A stretch of DNA of 42,098 nucleotides from JABMRP01 sp964444795. GTDB lineage: Bacteria; Planctomycetota; Planctomycetia; Pirellulales; Thermoguttaceae. Location: assembly GCA_964444795.1 (NCBI GenBank), contig CAYUIQ010000047.1, positions 1 to 42,098 of the forward strand, given 5' to 3'. A program made the translations under genes and the position numbers. Positions 25,100 to 33,296 of this stretch are shown piece by piece (within the stretch, counting starts at the first letter, position 1; every line of letters starts with the position of its first letter). A model generated the notes under the pieces. It did not search any database. It was given only the letters and a program-made list of their open reading frames with translations, and had not been told where the DNA came from.

Positions 25100-26071
25100 G
25101 TGACGACGGAAAACACATCGCCGACCGTTCTGATCACCGGCGCGGCGGGCAATCTGGGCGGCATGTTGGCCCGGCATCTGGCCACCGCGGGTGTGCCGTT
25201 GCGACTGATGATGCACCGCACACCGGTGGCCGACGATCTGGCCAGGCGCGACAACACGATCGTCGTGCGCGCCGATCTGGCCCAGCCCGAGACGCTTGCC
25301 GCTGCCGTGGCGGGCGCCGAGGTGGTCGTGCATTTCGCCGGCGTGCTCTTCGCGCCGCGACCGGAGAAGTTTCTGCCGGAGACCAACACCCGGTGGTTCG
25401 GCAATCTGCTCGATGCCTGTCTGGCCGAGGGCGTGCGGCGGGTGGTGCTGGTGTCGTTTCCCCACGTCGAGGGTCCCACGACGATTGACCGTCCGGCGAC
25501 TGGCCGGATGGACGGTGATCCGCTTTCCGTTCATGCCAAAACTCGGTTGACCGAGGAACGGTTGCTCACCGATCGCACGGACCAGACGAGCACAACGCCG
25601 GTCGTATTGCGTTTGGGGATGGTCTACGGCCGGGGCGTGTTGATGATCGAGGCGGCCCGCTGGTTGGCTCGGCGTCGGCTATTGGCCGTGTGGCGAAAGG
25701 AAACTTGGATCCAACTGATCTCCACGCCCGACTTCCTCGCGGTCACCGAAGCGGCGGCCTTGCTGCCCGGCGTTCGGGGCATCTATCACGCCGGCGACGA
25801 GCAGCCGGTCACGCTACAACATTTCCTCGACGAAGCCTGCCGTGTCTGGGGCTGTCGCCGCCCGCGTCGCCTGCCGCTTTGGATGATTTACACCGCAGCC
25901 CGCCTGTGCGAGTGGTACGCCCGGCGGTTCGGCACCCGCGCGCCGCTGACCAAGGACTTCGTCACCATCGGCCGCGTTTCCTACTGGGGCGACACAACCC
26001 GCACACGGCGCGAGCTTCTACCGTCGCCGAAATATCCCACCTTGCGCGAGGGACTGGTGACGCTGGAATAA
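25100..26071 (+). CDS. NAD-dependent epimerase/dehydratase (extended SDR), atypical
   Basis: A 323-residue extended short-chain dehydrogenase/reductase. The GTG at 25100 lies three bases after the FlgG-like stop, implying translational coupling. The nucleotide-binding motif is TGAAGNLGG at about residues 13-21, followed by VVRADLAQPETL and VVVHFAGVLF. In the position of the usual catalytic YxxxK, the sequence is PLSVHAKTRLTEERL, where Ser stands in for Tyr ahead of the Lys; the VLRLGMVYGRG strand that follows is normal. Loss of the Tyr would impair classical epimerase chemistry, so it may be an atypical reductase or a binding protein. The C-terminus lacks clear domain extensions. Substrate unknown. 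Confidence 0.82.
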   Translation: MTTENTSPTVLITGAAGNLGGMLARHLATAGVPLRLMMHRTPVADDLARRDNTIVVRADLAQPETLAAAVAGAEVVVHFAGVLFAPRPEKFLPETNTRWFGNLLDACLAEGVRRVVLVSFPHVEGPTTIDRPATGRMDGDPLSVHAKTRLTEERLLTDRTDQTSTTPVVLRLGMVYGRGVLMIEAARWLARRRLLAVWRKETWIQLISTPDFLAVTEAAALLPGVRGIYHAGDEQPVTLQHFLDEACRVWGCRRPRRLPLWMIYTAARLCEWYARRFGTRAPLTKDFVTIGRVSYWGDTTRTRRELLPSPKYPTLREGLVTLE

Positions 26072-26093
26072 GCGCGGGGAAGAAGTAAGTGTT

Positions 26094-26154
26094 GTAGCCA
26101 CCGTCGCCAGACGGTGGAATGCGTCTTGACCCACGGTCTGGCGACCGTGACTAC
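26094..26154. repeat. Pair of inverted REP-like hairpins (BIME-like), GTAG family B
   Basis: Two 24-base units face each other across 13 bases. Unit 1 (plus, 26094-26117) is GTAG followed by an 8-bp stem CCACCGTC / GACGGTGG with loop GCCA. Unit 2 (minus, 26154-26131) is GTAG followed by TCACGGTC, loop GCCA and GACCGTGG, with one wobble. The units also pair with each other. The pair lies between the convergent SDR and VIT/VWA genes, so it could serve as a bidirectional terminator. Confidence 0.8.
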
Positions 26155-26221
26155 GAAAACTGCGACCGTTGTTGCTCGCTCGCCGCTAAGCCCCGAGTTG
26201 GGAACGGTTCGCGGTCGGCGG

Positions 26222-28684
26222 TTAACTCGACGGATCGACGCGGTGGACCACGTCCAATAGGGCCAGCTCTTCGAGCTTGGCTACGTCGATGGTGCCGATG
26301 ACCAACTTGACCGACTTGGCTCGGGCGAGTTCCTTGAAGCCCAGCTTCTTGAGCTTCTCGATCACTTCGTCCGACAGACCGGTCAATTGCACGCGGACTT
26401 CGACCCGGCCGGCTTTGACCTGGATCTTGCCGACGGTGAGATTGCCGCCGGTGCCCTCTTTGGTCACTTTCTCGGCAAGGCCCTGTAACTCGGCGGCCAG
26501 TTTGCGCGCCAGTTGCTGGGCCCGGGCGTCGACCGGCTTTCTCTCCGCGAGTCCATCCGATTCCCGATTGCCCAACTCCCCGATCTTCTCCACGATTCTC
26601 GGGGGGCGACCATTCGCCGGCGCCGGTGCCAGCGGTTGGGGTCGCGCCTTTGTAGCCAAATTCAACCTGCCAGATCCGCCGTAACTGTACGATCCGGCAC
26701 GCCGGGACATCCTCTTCCCGGCAATACCGAATCCGCCGGTACCGAATACGCCTTCATGGCTCACGCCCTCGGGCATCTCCACCGGCACGGGCACCGTGCG
26801 GACCGTGTCGCCTTCGGTGATCCGCAAGTGTTCGACCGCCACGAAACTGGTGAACTGAGTGAGCAACCGGTAACGCAACCCCAGGCCCAGAATCTCTTCC
26901 TTCATCGCCGGGTCGGGCTTGCCGCGTTGGATGCCGGCTAGATCCTTGCTCATCAGATGTTCGATCTTCGCCCGGGCCCACAAGGGGGCGAGCACTTCGT
27001 TTTGCGGCTGTTCGCCGGGCAGCGTAACGTCGATCAGGCGGCGGAAATCGCCCTCGCCCGTGGTGCCCCGCAGCGTAATCGTGCCCTTGCCACCCTTTTT
27101 GTAACGCGCCTTGATGACCACCGGCTTGGCGCTGAACAGGTCGGGGATGTGTTTGGGATAGACCTCTTCGATCTCCAGGCCGCCGAAATCCAGTTCGATA
27201 TCGGTCAGCACGGGCATGCGTACCCGCTCGAAGAACCGCTCGGCCGCTCCGCCGGCCTGCTGGTCGTTGAGGATGTAGTGGACGTCTCCCGTACCGGCCC
27301 GGGCCATGCCGTCGAGCAGAAAACGGTTGACCGAGGTGCCGATGCCCATGGAGAAGACCCGCGCCGTGCCCACGTTCTTCGCCACCGCGTCGATAATCGC
27401 CATGTCGTTGCCCACGTAACCGTCGGTCATGAAGCAAACCACGCGGACGCGCTCGGGATCGTCTTGCCCGGCCAGACAGGCGTGGATCGCCTTCATCATC
27501 TCGGTGCCGCCGCTGCCTTGCAGGGTTTCGAGATAGGCCTGCGCCTTGCGGCGGTTTTCGTCGGTATTGGGCACCGGCTTGTCGAAACAGAACCCCACGC
27601 CGCCGGCGAAGGTCATCAGGTTGAACGTATCGTTTGGCTGCAACCCCTCGATACACAGGCTCATCGCCTTCTTCGCCGTGTCCATGGGAAATCCGCGCAT
27701 CGAGCCGCTCTTGTCGATGACGAAGACCAGTTCCTTGGGCACGATCGCCTTGGGGCGTACCCGCTTGGGCGGCTGGAGCACCAGCGTGATGAACTTTCCC
27801 CGTTGGTCGGTATGCGTTAGCACGGCGTCCGCGATCTCGGCGCCGGCCGTTTCGTAGATCAGCACGAAATCCTTGTTGGGGATCGTCTTGAGACCTTTTA
27901 GTTGGATCGTCGCGCCGGTCTTTTCCGAATCGGCGTATTCGACCGTAACTTGGTGTTGCTTGGAGTCGAGCCGGCGGAGGGGCAGCCCGGCTTCGAGATT
28001 CACCACCAGCGAAATATCGTGCCCGGCCCGGGTTCCTTCGGCGGCGACCGGCGGCGTGATGCGGTTGGCGTCGGGTACCTGATCGGTCGGCGGTGCCCAG
28101 CCGGGTCCGGGAGTGCCCGTCGCCGCTCCGGGGATGTATCGCGGGCCGACGACCATGGGAAAGTCGAACTGGTATTCGCCGTCTTTCCAATCGAGCGTCT
28201 CGCTGTAGGAGATCTCGATATCGACCTGTTCGCCCGGCTCGATGTTGGCCACCGACTGCATGAAGATGTTGGGCCGCTGTTGATCCAGCAGGCTGGCCAC
28301 CTTGCCCTGGGCCTTGGCCGCTTCGTAGATTTGCTTCGCTTCGCCCCGTTCCTTGATTTCGCCCTTAATGATCCGGTCGCCGACGGTCATGGTCATGTCG
28401 TCGACCGCGGCATTTTGCGACATGGGAAAGATGTAGACGGCCTCGATCTTGTCGGCAAACGGATTGTGGAACTTCTGCGTCACCTTCACCCGGGCGATGA
28501 AGCCCGAGATATCGACCTCCACGTCGGTATGCTTCAGTGGACAAGAGCCCAGTGCCTTGCCCTCCGGTCCGAAGGCGTCGAGCCGGCCCTCGCTTCCCGT
28601 GTCCGGCTTGGCCAGAACGCCGGATGTCGTGGTGAAGAGCAACAGGCCCGCCAGGGCACCGGTCAACAGGGTCGCGGTTTTCAT
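26222..28684 (-). CDS. Secreted VIT plus von Willebrand factor A domain protein
   Basis: An 820-residue exported protein. The signal peptide (MKTATLLTGALAG, core, cut near VLAKP) is preceded by AGGAG. A VIT (vault/inter-alpha-trypsin) domain occupies about residues 45-170: DVEVDISGFIARVKVTQKF, YIFPMSQNAAVDDM, IKGEIKERGEAKQIYEAAKAQG and NIEPGEQVDIEISY are its hallmarks. A VWA domain follows at about 315-490 with an intact MIDAS, DKSGSM near residue 323, then the downstream Thr in GTEM and Asp in MTDGY, so metal-dependent ligand binding is expected. A Gly/Ser/Arg-rich linker leads to a C-terminal helix-strand domain with IQVKAGRVEVRVQL. VIT-VWA proteins of this type occur with sortase systems in proteobacteria; no sortase is seen here. 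It lies 88 bases downstream of the PIMT gene on the same strand. Confidence 0.9.
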   Translation of the reverse strand: MKTATLLTGALAGLLLFTTTSGVLAKPDTGSEGRLDAFGPEGKALGSCPLKHTDVEVDISGFIARVKVTQKFHNPFADKIEAVYIFPMSQNAAVDDMTMTVGDRIIKGEIKERGEAKQIYEAAKAQGKVASLLDQQRPNIFMQSVANIEPGEQVDIEISYSETLDWKDGEYQFDFPMVVGPRYIPGAATGTPGPGWAPPTDQVPDANRITPPVAAEGTRAGHDISLVVNLEAGLPLRRLDSKQHQVTVEYADSEKTGATIQLKGLKTIPNKDFVLIYETAGAEIADAVLTHTDQRGKFITLVLQPPKRVRPKAIVPKELVFVIDKSGSMRGFPMDTAKKAMSLCIEGLQPNDTFNLMTFAGGVGFCFDKPVPNTDENRRKAQAYLETLQGSGGTEMMKAIHACLAGQDDPERVRVVCFMTDGYVGNDMAIIDAVAKNVGTARVFSMGIGTSVNRFLLDGMARAGTGDVHYILNDQQAGGAAERFFERVRMPVLTDIELDFGGLEIEEVYPKHIPDLFSAKPVVIKARYKKGGKGTITLRGTTGEGDFRRLIDVTLPGEQPQNEVLAPLWARAKIEHLMSKDLAGIQRGKPDPAMKEEILGLGLRYRLLTQFTSFVAVEHLRITEGDTVRTVPVPVEMPEGVSHEGVFGTGGFGIAGKRMSRRAGSYSYGGSGRLNLATKARPQPLAPAPANGRPPRIVEKIGELGNRESDGLAERKPVDARAQQLARKLAAELQGLAEKVTKEGTGGNLTVGKIQVKAGRVEVRVQLTGLSDEVIEKLKKLGFKELARAKSVKLVIGTIDVAKLEELALLDVVHRVDPSS

Positions 28685-28772
28685 GGGAAAGATCTCCTGA
28701 AAGCGTGAGATAGGGACCGTACGAGACCTTAGACGGGTCGCCCGGCCGTTTAGTTCCGCCCTTTTTTCCCCG

Positions 28773-29546
28773 CTATCGGTCGGCCTCGCCCGTCATGGGC
28801 ACGAATCGCACGTCGATGACCTTCCGGCGGCGGACCGTGCCGTCTTCCGCCTTCTCGATCAGCAGCAACTGCTGGAAGAGACCGCCCTCCACGGGTATCA
28901 CCATTCGCCCACCGGGGGCCAACTGCTCGACGAGCGGTTTGGGCACGTGGTCCGGAGCGGCGGCGACGATAATCACGTCGAACGGCGCATGATCCGGCCA
29001 ACCGCGATAGCCGTCGCCGGCGCGAACGGTGATGTTCTTGTACCCCAGATCGGCCAACCGCTTCTTCGCACGGGCGGCCAGCGGCTCGACGATCTCGATG
29101 CTGTAAACGTCCTTGCACAGCTCGCCCAGCACGGCCGCCTGGTAGCCCGACCCGGTGCCGATGTCCAGCGCCCGGCTCTTCGCGTCCGGCCGGGCCAATT
29201 GCGTCATCAGGGCCACGATGTACGGCTGCGAGATCGTCTGGCCGTGGCCGATCGGCAGAGGATGGTCCGCGTAAGCCTGGCCCGCGTATTCCTTGGGCAC
29301 GAACTTATGCCGGGGCACACGGCCCATCACTTCCAGCACCTTCGCATCGCGGATATCGCGGCCGCGAAGCTGTTTTTCGACCATGCGGCTCCGGGCGTCG
29401 ACCGCCGCCGTATCGGCATCGGCTCCGTCGGCCGGTGCGAGGTTGTGCCATAGCAGCCAGACACCCAGCGGCAAAGCGACCGCCATCGCCAGCAGCCCCC
29501 ACCAACTCCCGGCCCGCTTCGACCGGTTCTCCGCAGTCGGGTCCAT
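28773..29546 (-). CDS. pcm: Membrane-anchored protein-L-isoaspartate O-methyltransferase
   Basis: A 257-residue PIMT, which methylates L-isoaspartyl residues in aged proteins to start their repair. The start is the ATG at 29546 with GGGAGGTGG nearby; the much longer open frame upstream is Arg-rich noncoding shadow. Residues 14-34 form a single hydrophobic helix (WWGLLAMAVALPLGVWLLW), unlike the soluble E. coli enzyme. The catalytic domain has VPRHKFVP at 77-84, GHGQTISQPYIVA at 100-112, SAM motif ALDIGTGSGYQAAVL at 126-140, and later FDVIIVAAAPDHVP and LAPGGRMVIPV. The basic N-terminus before the helix suggests the enzyme faces outward, where SAM supply would be a problem; facing the cytoplasm is the alternative. 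It shares a probable operon with the VIT/VWA gene. Confidence 0.92.
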   Translation of the reverse strand: MDPTAENRSKRAGSWWGLLAMAVALPLGVWLLWHNLAPADGADADTAAVDARSRMVEKQLRGRDIRDAKVLEVMGRVPRHKFVPKEYAGQAYADHPLPIGHGQTISQPYIVALMTQLARPDAKSRALDIGTGSGYQAAVLGELCKDVYSIEIVEPLAARAKKRLADLGYKNITVRAGDGYRGWPDHAPFDVIIVAAAPDHVPKPLVEQLAPGGRMVIPVEGGLFQQLLLIEKAEDGTVRRRKVIDVRFVPMTGEADR

Positions 29547-29757
29547 GACACCACCTCCCGGGTTTCCACGGTGAAGTCGCCACGCATGCGCGATTCTACA
29601 GCCGCAGCCACACACGGGGGAAGCACCAGAAATGGGGGTTCTTTGTCGGGGGGCCCGTTTTGGGGTAGAATGTCGCCATCGGGACCGCGGATCGTCTGTC
29701 GGTGCGTGACGCCGACTGTTTCTCGCAATTCCTGAACTTGGTCGGAGAACGCCAGCC

Positions 29758-29967
29758 ATGACCAAACCCTTGACGAACATCGAGACGTTCCAGAAGGCGG
29801 ACGAGTTGATGCGCGTTCTCCGTTCGGCCGTACGCAAGGCACAGGAAGAGAGTCGTCGTCTGGGCGTGGCGAACGTGTACTCGTTCAACGGCCAACGCTA
29901 CTACGAGTTGCCCAACGGCGACTACTCGCGAACCCCGCCCGAGACCATCGCCCCCGAAGATGCATAA
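29758..29967 (+). CDS. Small conserved protein (69 aa)
   Basis: A 69-residue hydrophilic protein with a long amphipathic helix (KADELMRVLRSAVRKAQEESRRLG) followed by VANVYSFNGQRYYELPNGDY. The second half, VYS-NG-YELPNG, is a compact pattern I have seen in small hypothetical proteins of planctomycetes and cyanobacteria; function is unknown. A TAGAAT -10-like hexamer lies at 29668-29673. The gene diverges from PIMT by 211 bases. Such small helical proteins are sometimes antitoxins, but no toxin partner is adjacent. Confidence 0.65.
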   Translation: MTKPLTNIETFQKADELMRVLRSAVRKAQEESRRLGVANVYSFNGQRYYELPNGDYSRTPPETIAPEDA

Positions 29968-30073
29968 CCGGCCGGCGATATGCGCGTGTGGTTACGCGAC
30001 GGAGTTCGCGTCGTTCGGTGGGTTCGGCGGCCGTTGAAACCTCTCACACTCGGACAGACCGGGAGGAGTTGCG

Positions 30074-31810
30074 ATGTGGAGTTTTCGGACGCGATCGGTT
30101 CGCGGCGTATCCGTCGTCTCGATGCTGGCCGCGGCGTTGCTCGGCGCGGCAGCCGTTTGTGCGGAGCCGCGGGAGAAGATTCCCGTTCCCGACCAACAGG
30201 CCCGCGCCGAGGCCCTGAAGCTCATCGCCGAGATCTACGAGAGTGAGTGGGAAGCCGTGCGAACCAGCGCCGAGAAGACGGCGCTGGCCAAGAAGATGCT
30301 CCAGCAAGCCTCGCAGACGCGCGAGAACCCGGCGGGCTGCTTCGAGCTTCTGCGAGTCGCCCACGACGTTGCGGTTGGGGCGGGCGACGTGAAGACCTCT
30401 TTCTCGGCGATCGCTCTGCTTGACAGCCGGTTTGAGATCGACGCGACGGCGATGAAGATCAAGGCCCTGCTGGCCGCGGCCCCGCAAGCCCATTCCAGAG
30501 ATCACAGCCGCGCCATCGCCGAAGAGGCCATCGCGCTGATCGTCGCAGCCGTTGAGAAGGACGACTACGCCACGGCCGAGCGTGTCGCCGACGCCGGCCA
30601 AACCGCTGCTCGCGAGGCCCGCCAGGGCGATCTGGCCCGCCGGTACGTCGCACTCCGTCTGGAAATGGACCGCATCACCCGAGCATACGAGACGATCCAA
30701 GGTGCGTTGAAGACGCTCCAGCAACACCCCACCGATCCCGGCGCCAATCTGGCTGTCGGTCGCTTCCTCTGCTTCGTCAGGGGCGACTGGCGGCGCGGTG
30801 TGGCGATGTTGGCTCTGGGCAGCGACGAGAAACTGGCCCCGGTTGCCAAGAAGGAACTCAAGACGCCGGCCACCGCGGAGGAGCAGGTCGCGATTGCCGA
30901 CGCTTGGTGGAAACTGGCCGAATCGGCCGAAGAAGCCGAAGCGAAGGCGTTGATGCGCCATGCCGCCGTTTGGTACGCGACGGCCGACTCGCATCTTCGA
31001 CCGGGTCTTCTGAAAGCCAAGATCGCAAAGCGGCTGGAGGTCGCGAAGCAGCTTGGCACCCCGCTGATGGAAGCACTTGAGAAAGAGCTTCCGATCCCGA
31101 CCGCCTCCGGTCAGGGAGTACGGCTTGGCGACGGATGCGTGCTGTTGATGACCTTCGAGCCGAAGACCATCGCGCGATCCGCTGGAGGCGTGCAAGTGCT
31201 GGATCAAAGTGGCCGCAAGAACCACGGCTCCGTTCACGGGGCACAGCCTGTTTCCTTGGGTCGCGCGGGCACCGCGCTTCGATTCGACGGGCGGGACGAT
31301 TGCATCATCCTGCCGTCGCTACGAAACGATCTGGTGCATGACCTCAAGGCCGTCAGCGTATGTGCCTGGTTCCAGGTGACCGGCCAAGCCAACACGAAGT
31401 TCGTGCTCGACGTCGGGTTCTACGCCAGCGGAAGCATCTCGGTCTACTTCCAGTCGGCGAAGACCATTAGCTTCAATCTGCCGTGGGGCGGCGGAAGAGC
31501 CGTCAGCGCGGGACTGCCCGGCGACGGCCAGTGGCACTATTTCGTGGGTACCTGGGACGGTGCAAAACAGTCCGTCTACATCGACGGGAAACTCAAGGGC
31601 AGCCTGGTTACGCCGGGCTTCGTCCTGAACACAAGCACCCTCAGCTCCCACACCGCGCGCATCGGCGGTCCGGCCAAGAAGGACAATCGTGGCAAGTTCC
31701 GGTACTTCCCGGGCCTGCTCGACGACGTGGCGATCTTCACGCGGGCGCTTGACGAGCAAGAAATCGAATCGCTCTACGGCATGCGATCGCAGGGACGAAC
31801 GTTGCGATGA
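30074..31810 (+). CDS. Secreted protein with C-terminal LamG/concanavalin-like domain
   Basis: A 578-residue exported protein. The ATG at 30074 follows GGGAGGAG, and the N-terminus (MWSFRTRSVRGVSV, core AALLGAAAV, cut near VCAEP) is a signal peptide. Residues about 35-340 are helical, Ala/Glu-rich and TPR-like (for example RAEALKLIAEIYESEW, ADAWWKLAESAEEAEAKALM and a RHAAVWYATAD motif). Residues about 350-570 form a LamG/laminin-G-like lectin sandwich: VLDQSGRKNHGSVHGA, LRFDGRDDCIILPS, VCAWFQVTG, QWHYFVGTWDGAKQSVYIDGK and LLDDVAIFTRALDEQEI. These are the standard blocks of the concanavalin-like fold in planctomycete surface proteins, likely binding glycans. No catalytic residues are apparent. 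Confidence 0.85.
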   Translation: MWSFRTRSVRGVSVVSMLAAALLGAAAVCAEPREKIPVPDQQARAEALKLIAEIYESEWEAVRTSAEKTALAKKMLQQASQTRENPAGCFELLRVAHDVAVGAGDVKTSFSAIALLDSRFEIDATAMKIKALLAAAPQAHSRDHSRAIAEEAIALIVAAVEKDDYATAERVADAGQTAAREARQGDLARRYVALRLEMDRITRAYETIQGALKTLQQHPTDPGANLAVGRFLCFVRGDWRRGVAMLALGSDEKLAPVAKKELKTPATAEEQVAIADAWWKLAESAEEAEAKALMRHAAVWYATADSHLRPGLLKAKIAKRLEVAKQLGTPLMEALEKELPIPTASGQGVRLGDGCVLLMTFEPKTIARSAGGVQVLDQSGRKNHGSVHGAQPVSLGRAGTALRFDGRDDCIILPSLRNDLVHDLKAVSVCAWFQVTGQANTKFVLDVGFYASGSISVYFQSAKTISFNLPWGGGRAVSAGLPGDGQWHYFVGTWDGAKQSVYIDGKLKGSLVTPGFVLNTSTLSSHTARIGGPAKKDNRGKFRYFPGLLDDVAIFTRALDEQEIESLYGMRSQGRTLR

Positions 31811-31903
31811 CCGTCGACGCGTCTTCGATGTTTTGCGAAGTGCCTGGCGGACCGCGTTCTTTCCCTTCAAGGAGGGAAGAGATGTCCGCCCCTCGCGGTC
31901 GAG

Positions 31904-32101
31904 CTATCCGTCATCTTCATTTGACGCCACGGATGTTTTATGGCGAGGCTTCGGCTCACGCGATACCGACGGACGATCCGACTCGGCGTGCCGTCGACGC
32001 AAATCGTCCATCATCGCCCGCACATCGCTGTGGAGTTGTTCGGCGTATTCTTCACGGATACGTCAAACTTCCGAGAGGATTGGATCAAGGGCCATGGTCA
32101 T
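31904..32101 (-). pseudogene. Small helical protein gene with an in-frame stop codon
   Basis: Reading the minus strand from ATG 32101 gives MTMALDPILSEV, a TGA stop (32065-32063), then RIREEYAEQLHSDVRAMMDD and LRRRHAESDRP, ending in a TAG at 31906-31904. The pattern E-V-x-R-I-R-E-E-Y-A matches a family of small helical proteins widespread in planctomycetes and cyanobacteria that read EVRRIREEYA; a single CGA to TGA change at the first Arg explains the break. Reading frame, start, charge pattern and length (65 codons plus stop) are otherwise intact. It sits 55 bases downstream of the DUF1877 gene on the same strand. Read-through or a downstream restart is possible but unsupported. Confidence 0.6.
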
Positions 32102-32156
32102 CCCCCATGAGTTGATCGGGAGTTGGGTCTTGCATCAACAGTCTGCCATTGTCCGT

Positions 32157-32651
32157 TCATTGATCGACGGTAAACAACACGGAGCGTCCCGCCGTTGCCG
32201 CACGGCGGAAGAGGTCACGCACTGAAGTGAAGTACTCCCATGTGTACCCAAAGTCCTCGTCAGAAAGAAGCATCCCATAGTCGTTGGAATCGATCGCATC
32301 ATACCGTGCCCGAAAATCGGATTTAGTAAACTGGGAAATCGCATCACTAACCGCAGCAACATTAGGTGCGTCAACAAACGAGACGATGTAATCGTCGCCC
32401 ACATACATCTGGGACCCGTTGAGGATGCACCAGTGAAGTGGCGTGGAGTCATCTTCGGAGAGCGTTCCGCCTGTCAGGCAACGATGTATCGCGTCCCAAG
32501 CCTTGTCTGTCTCGCACAACCAGTCGGTGTCCCACCGTTCTTCGATGTCTTCTTGAATGAACGCAATGACGTCGCCCTGAGAATCGACGATATCGATGAG
32601 CCTCTTTCGGTCATCTTCCGTCAACGCGAAATGAACGCCTCGGCATGCCAT
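32157..32651 (-). CDS. DUF1877 family protein
   Basis: A 164-residue protein with ATG at 32651 just after CTCAGGAGG, an excellent ribosome-binding site. The open frame runs further up but lacks such a site. The sequence reads MACRGVHFALTEDDRKRL, then DIEERWDTDWLCETDKAWDAI, PLHWCILNG, DDYIVSFVDAP, FRARYDAID, DYGMLLSDEDFGYTWEYF and RSVLFTVDQ, the pattern of DUF1877 (YfbM-like), a family of unknown function. The local base composition is visibly less GC-rich than the flanking genes, and the gene sits in a patch of accessory small genes, suggesting horizontal acquisition. Some YfbM-like proteins occur near toxin-immunity loci, but nothing here shows that role. Confidence 0.85.
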   Translation of the reverse strand: MACRGVHFALTEDDRKRLIDIVDSQGDVIAFIQEDIEERWDTDWLCETDKAWDAIHRCLTGGTLSEDDSTPLHWCILNGSQMYVGDDYIVSFVDAPNVAAVSDAISQFTKSDFRARYDAIDSNDYGMLLSDEDFGYTWEYFTSVRDLFRRAATAGRSVLFTVDQ

Positions 32652-32873
32652 TGGAGCCTCCTGAGAAAATAGCTGCTGTGTGTTGAGCCTTCCTGATTGG
32701 GCAATGGGGGACGCCGCGACCCAATAATGTTCCCACGCGATACCGGTGATTCTACTACAGAATCTGTGGATGTACAGTGGTTTGGGTACGATGTGGCAGT
32801 CCCGTAGCATCGGACGCGACTTCTGGGCCCCGCTGCCGGTTGCTGGGATATGGCAGACTCGAGCGGCCGCGTG

Positions 32874-32902
32874 GTGAAATTCATGCGTTACCCGCGTATA
32901 AT
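32874..32902 (+). promoter_or_regulatory. Putative promoter of the 65-residue protein gene
   Basis: A perfect TATAAT at 32897-32902 is preceded, 17 bases up, by GTGAAA (four of six to TTGACA). The ATG is at 32938. Together they support the short gene as real. Confidence 0.5.
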
Positions 32903-32937
32903 GCAGGCGATACGGCCAATCTCCCAGGCACACAAAC

Positions 32938-33135
32938 ATGCGATACGTCGAATTCCGAGACGCAATACGCGCGGAGCTTCTCCGACAGCCAGCCGGGCTG
33001 ACTTGGGTGGAGTTGAAGGAGCGGCTCGGCTTGCCCTACGATCGGCCGTGCCCGTCGTGGGTCGCACGTCTGGAGGAGGAAATTGGGCTGTCCCGAGCCA
33101 AGGGTTCCGGCCGGGCGTATGTTTGGAAGGTTTGA
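32938..33135 (+). CDS. Small winged-helix-like protein (65 aa)
   Basis: A 65-residue basic protein: MRYVEFRDAIRAELLRQPAG, LTWVELKERLGLPYDRPCPSW, VARLEEEIGLSRAKGSG and RAYVWKV. Helix, turn, LTWxEL helix, then a Gly/Arg-rich wing and a final strand look like a minimal winged helix, suggesting nucleic-acid binding. I recognise the pattern from small planctomycete proteins but not a named family. It has its own TATAAT promoter and stands between the DUF1877 gene (divergent) and the inverted REP pair. Confidence 0.62.
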   Translation: MRYVEFRDAIRAELLRQPAGLTWVELKERLGLPYDRPCPSWVARLEEEIGLSRAKGSGRAYVWKV

Positions 33136-33157
33136 GGCGGGTGGGAGTTACTTCCGT

Positions 33158-33287
33158 ATAGTAGCCATCTCGCTCCGCGAGATGTAGCCTTTGAAGCTCC
33201 AGTGTGTCCTTGGCCACATCTCTCAGGGAGGCAGCCCGCATTTCGCACTGCGACAGGCTACATCTCGCGGAGCGAGATGGCTACTAT
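33158..33287. repeat. Inverted pair of GTAG-hairpin REPs (family A, copies 2 and 3)
   Basis: Copy 2 (33158-33189) is oriented plus and copy 3 (33256-33287) minus, identical over 32 bases, separated by 66 bases. Each has GTAG, one base, then CATCTCGC, loop TCC, GCGAGATG (read in its own orientation). Two REPs head to head form a BIME-like cassette, lying just downstream of lpd on its strand and of the 65-residue gene on the plus strand. Confidence 0.85.
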
Positions 33288-33296
33288 CCGCGCCGC

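Noticed and set aside
31807..32115. Possible 102-residue plus-strand gene overlapping the LamG stop by ATGA
   Set aside because: Composition is patternless, while the minus strand of the same DNA reads as a known small-protein family with one nonsense codon.
33158..33287. CRISPR-like repeat pair
   Set aside because: Only two copies, inverted rather than direct, each with a GTAG-hairpin structure; no further spacers or cas genes.
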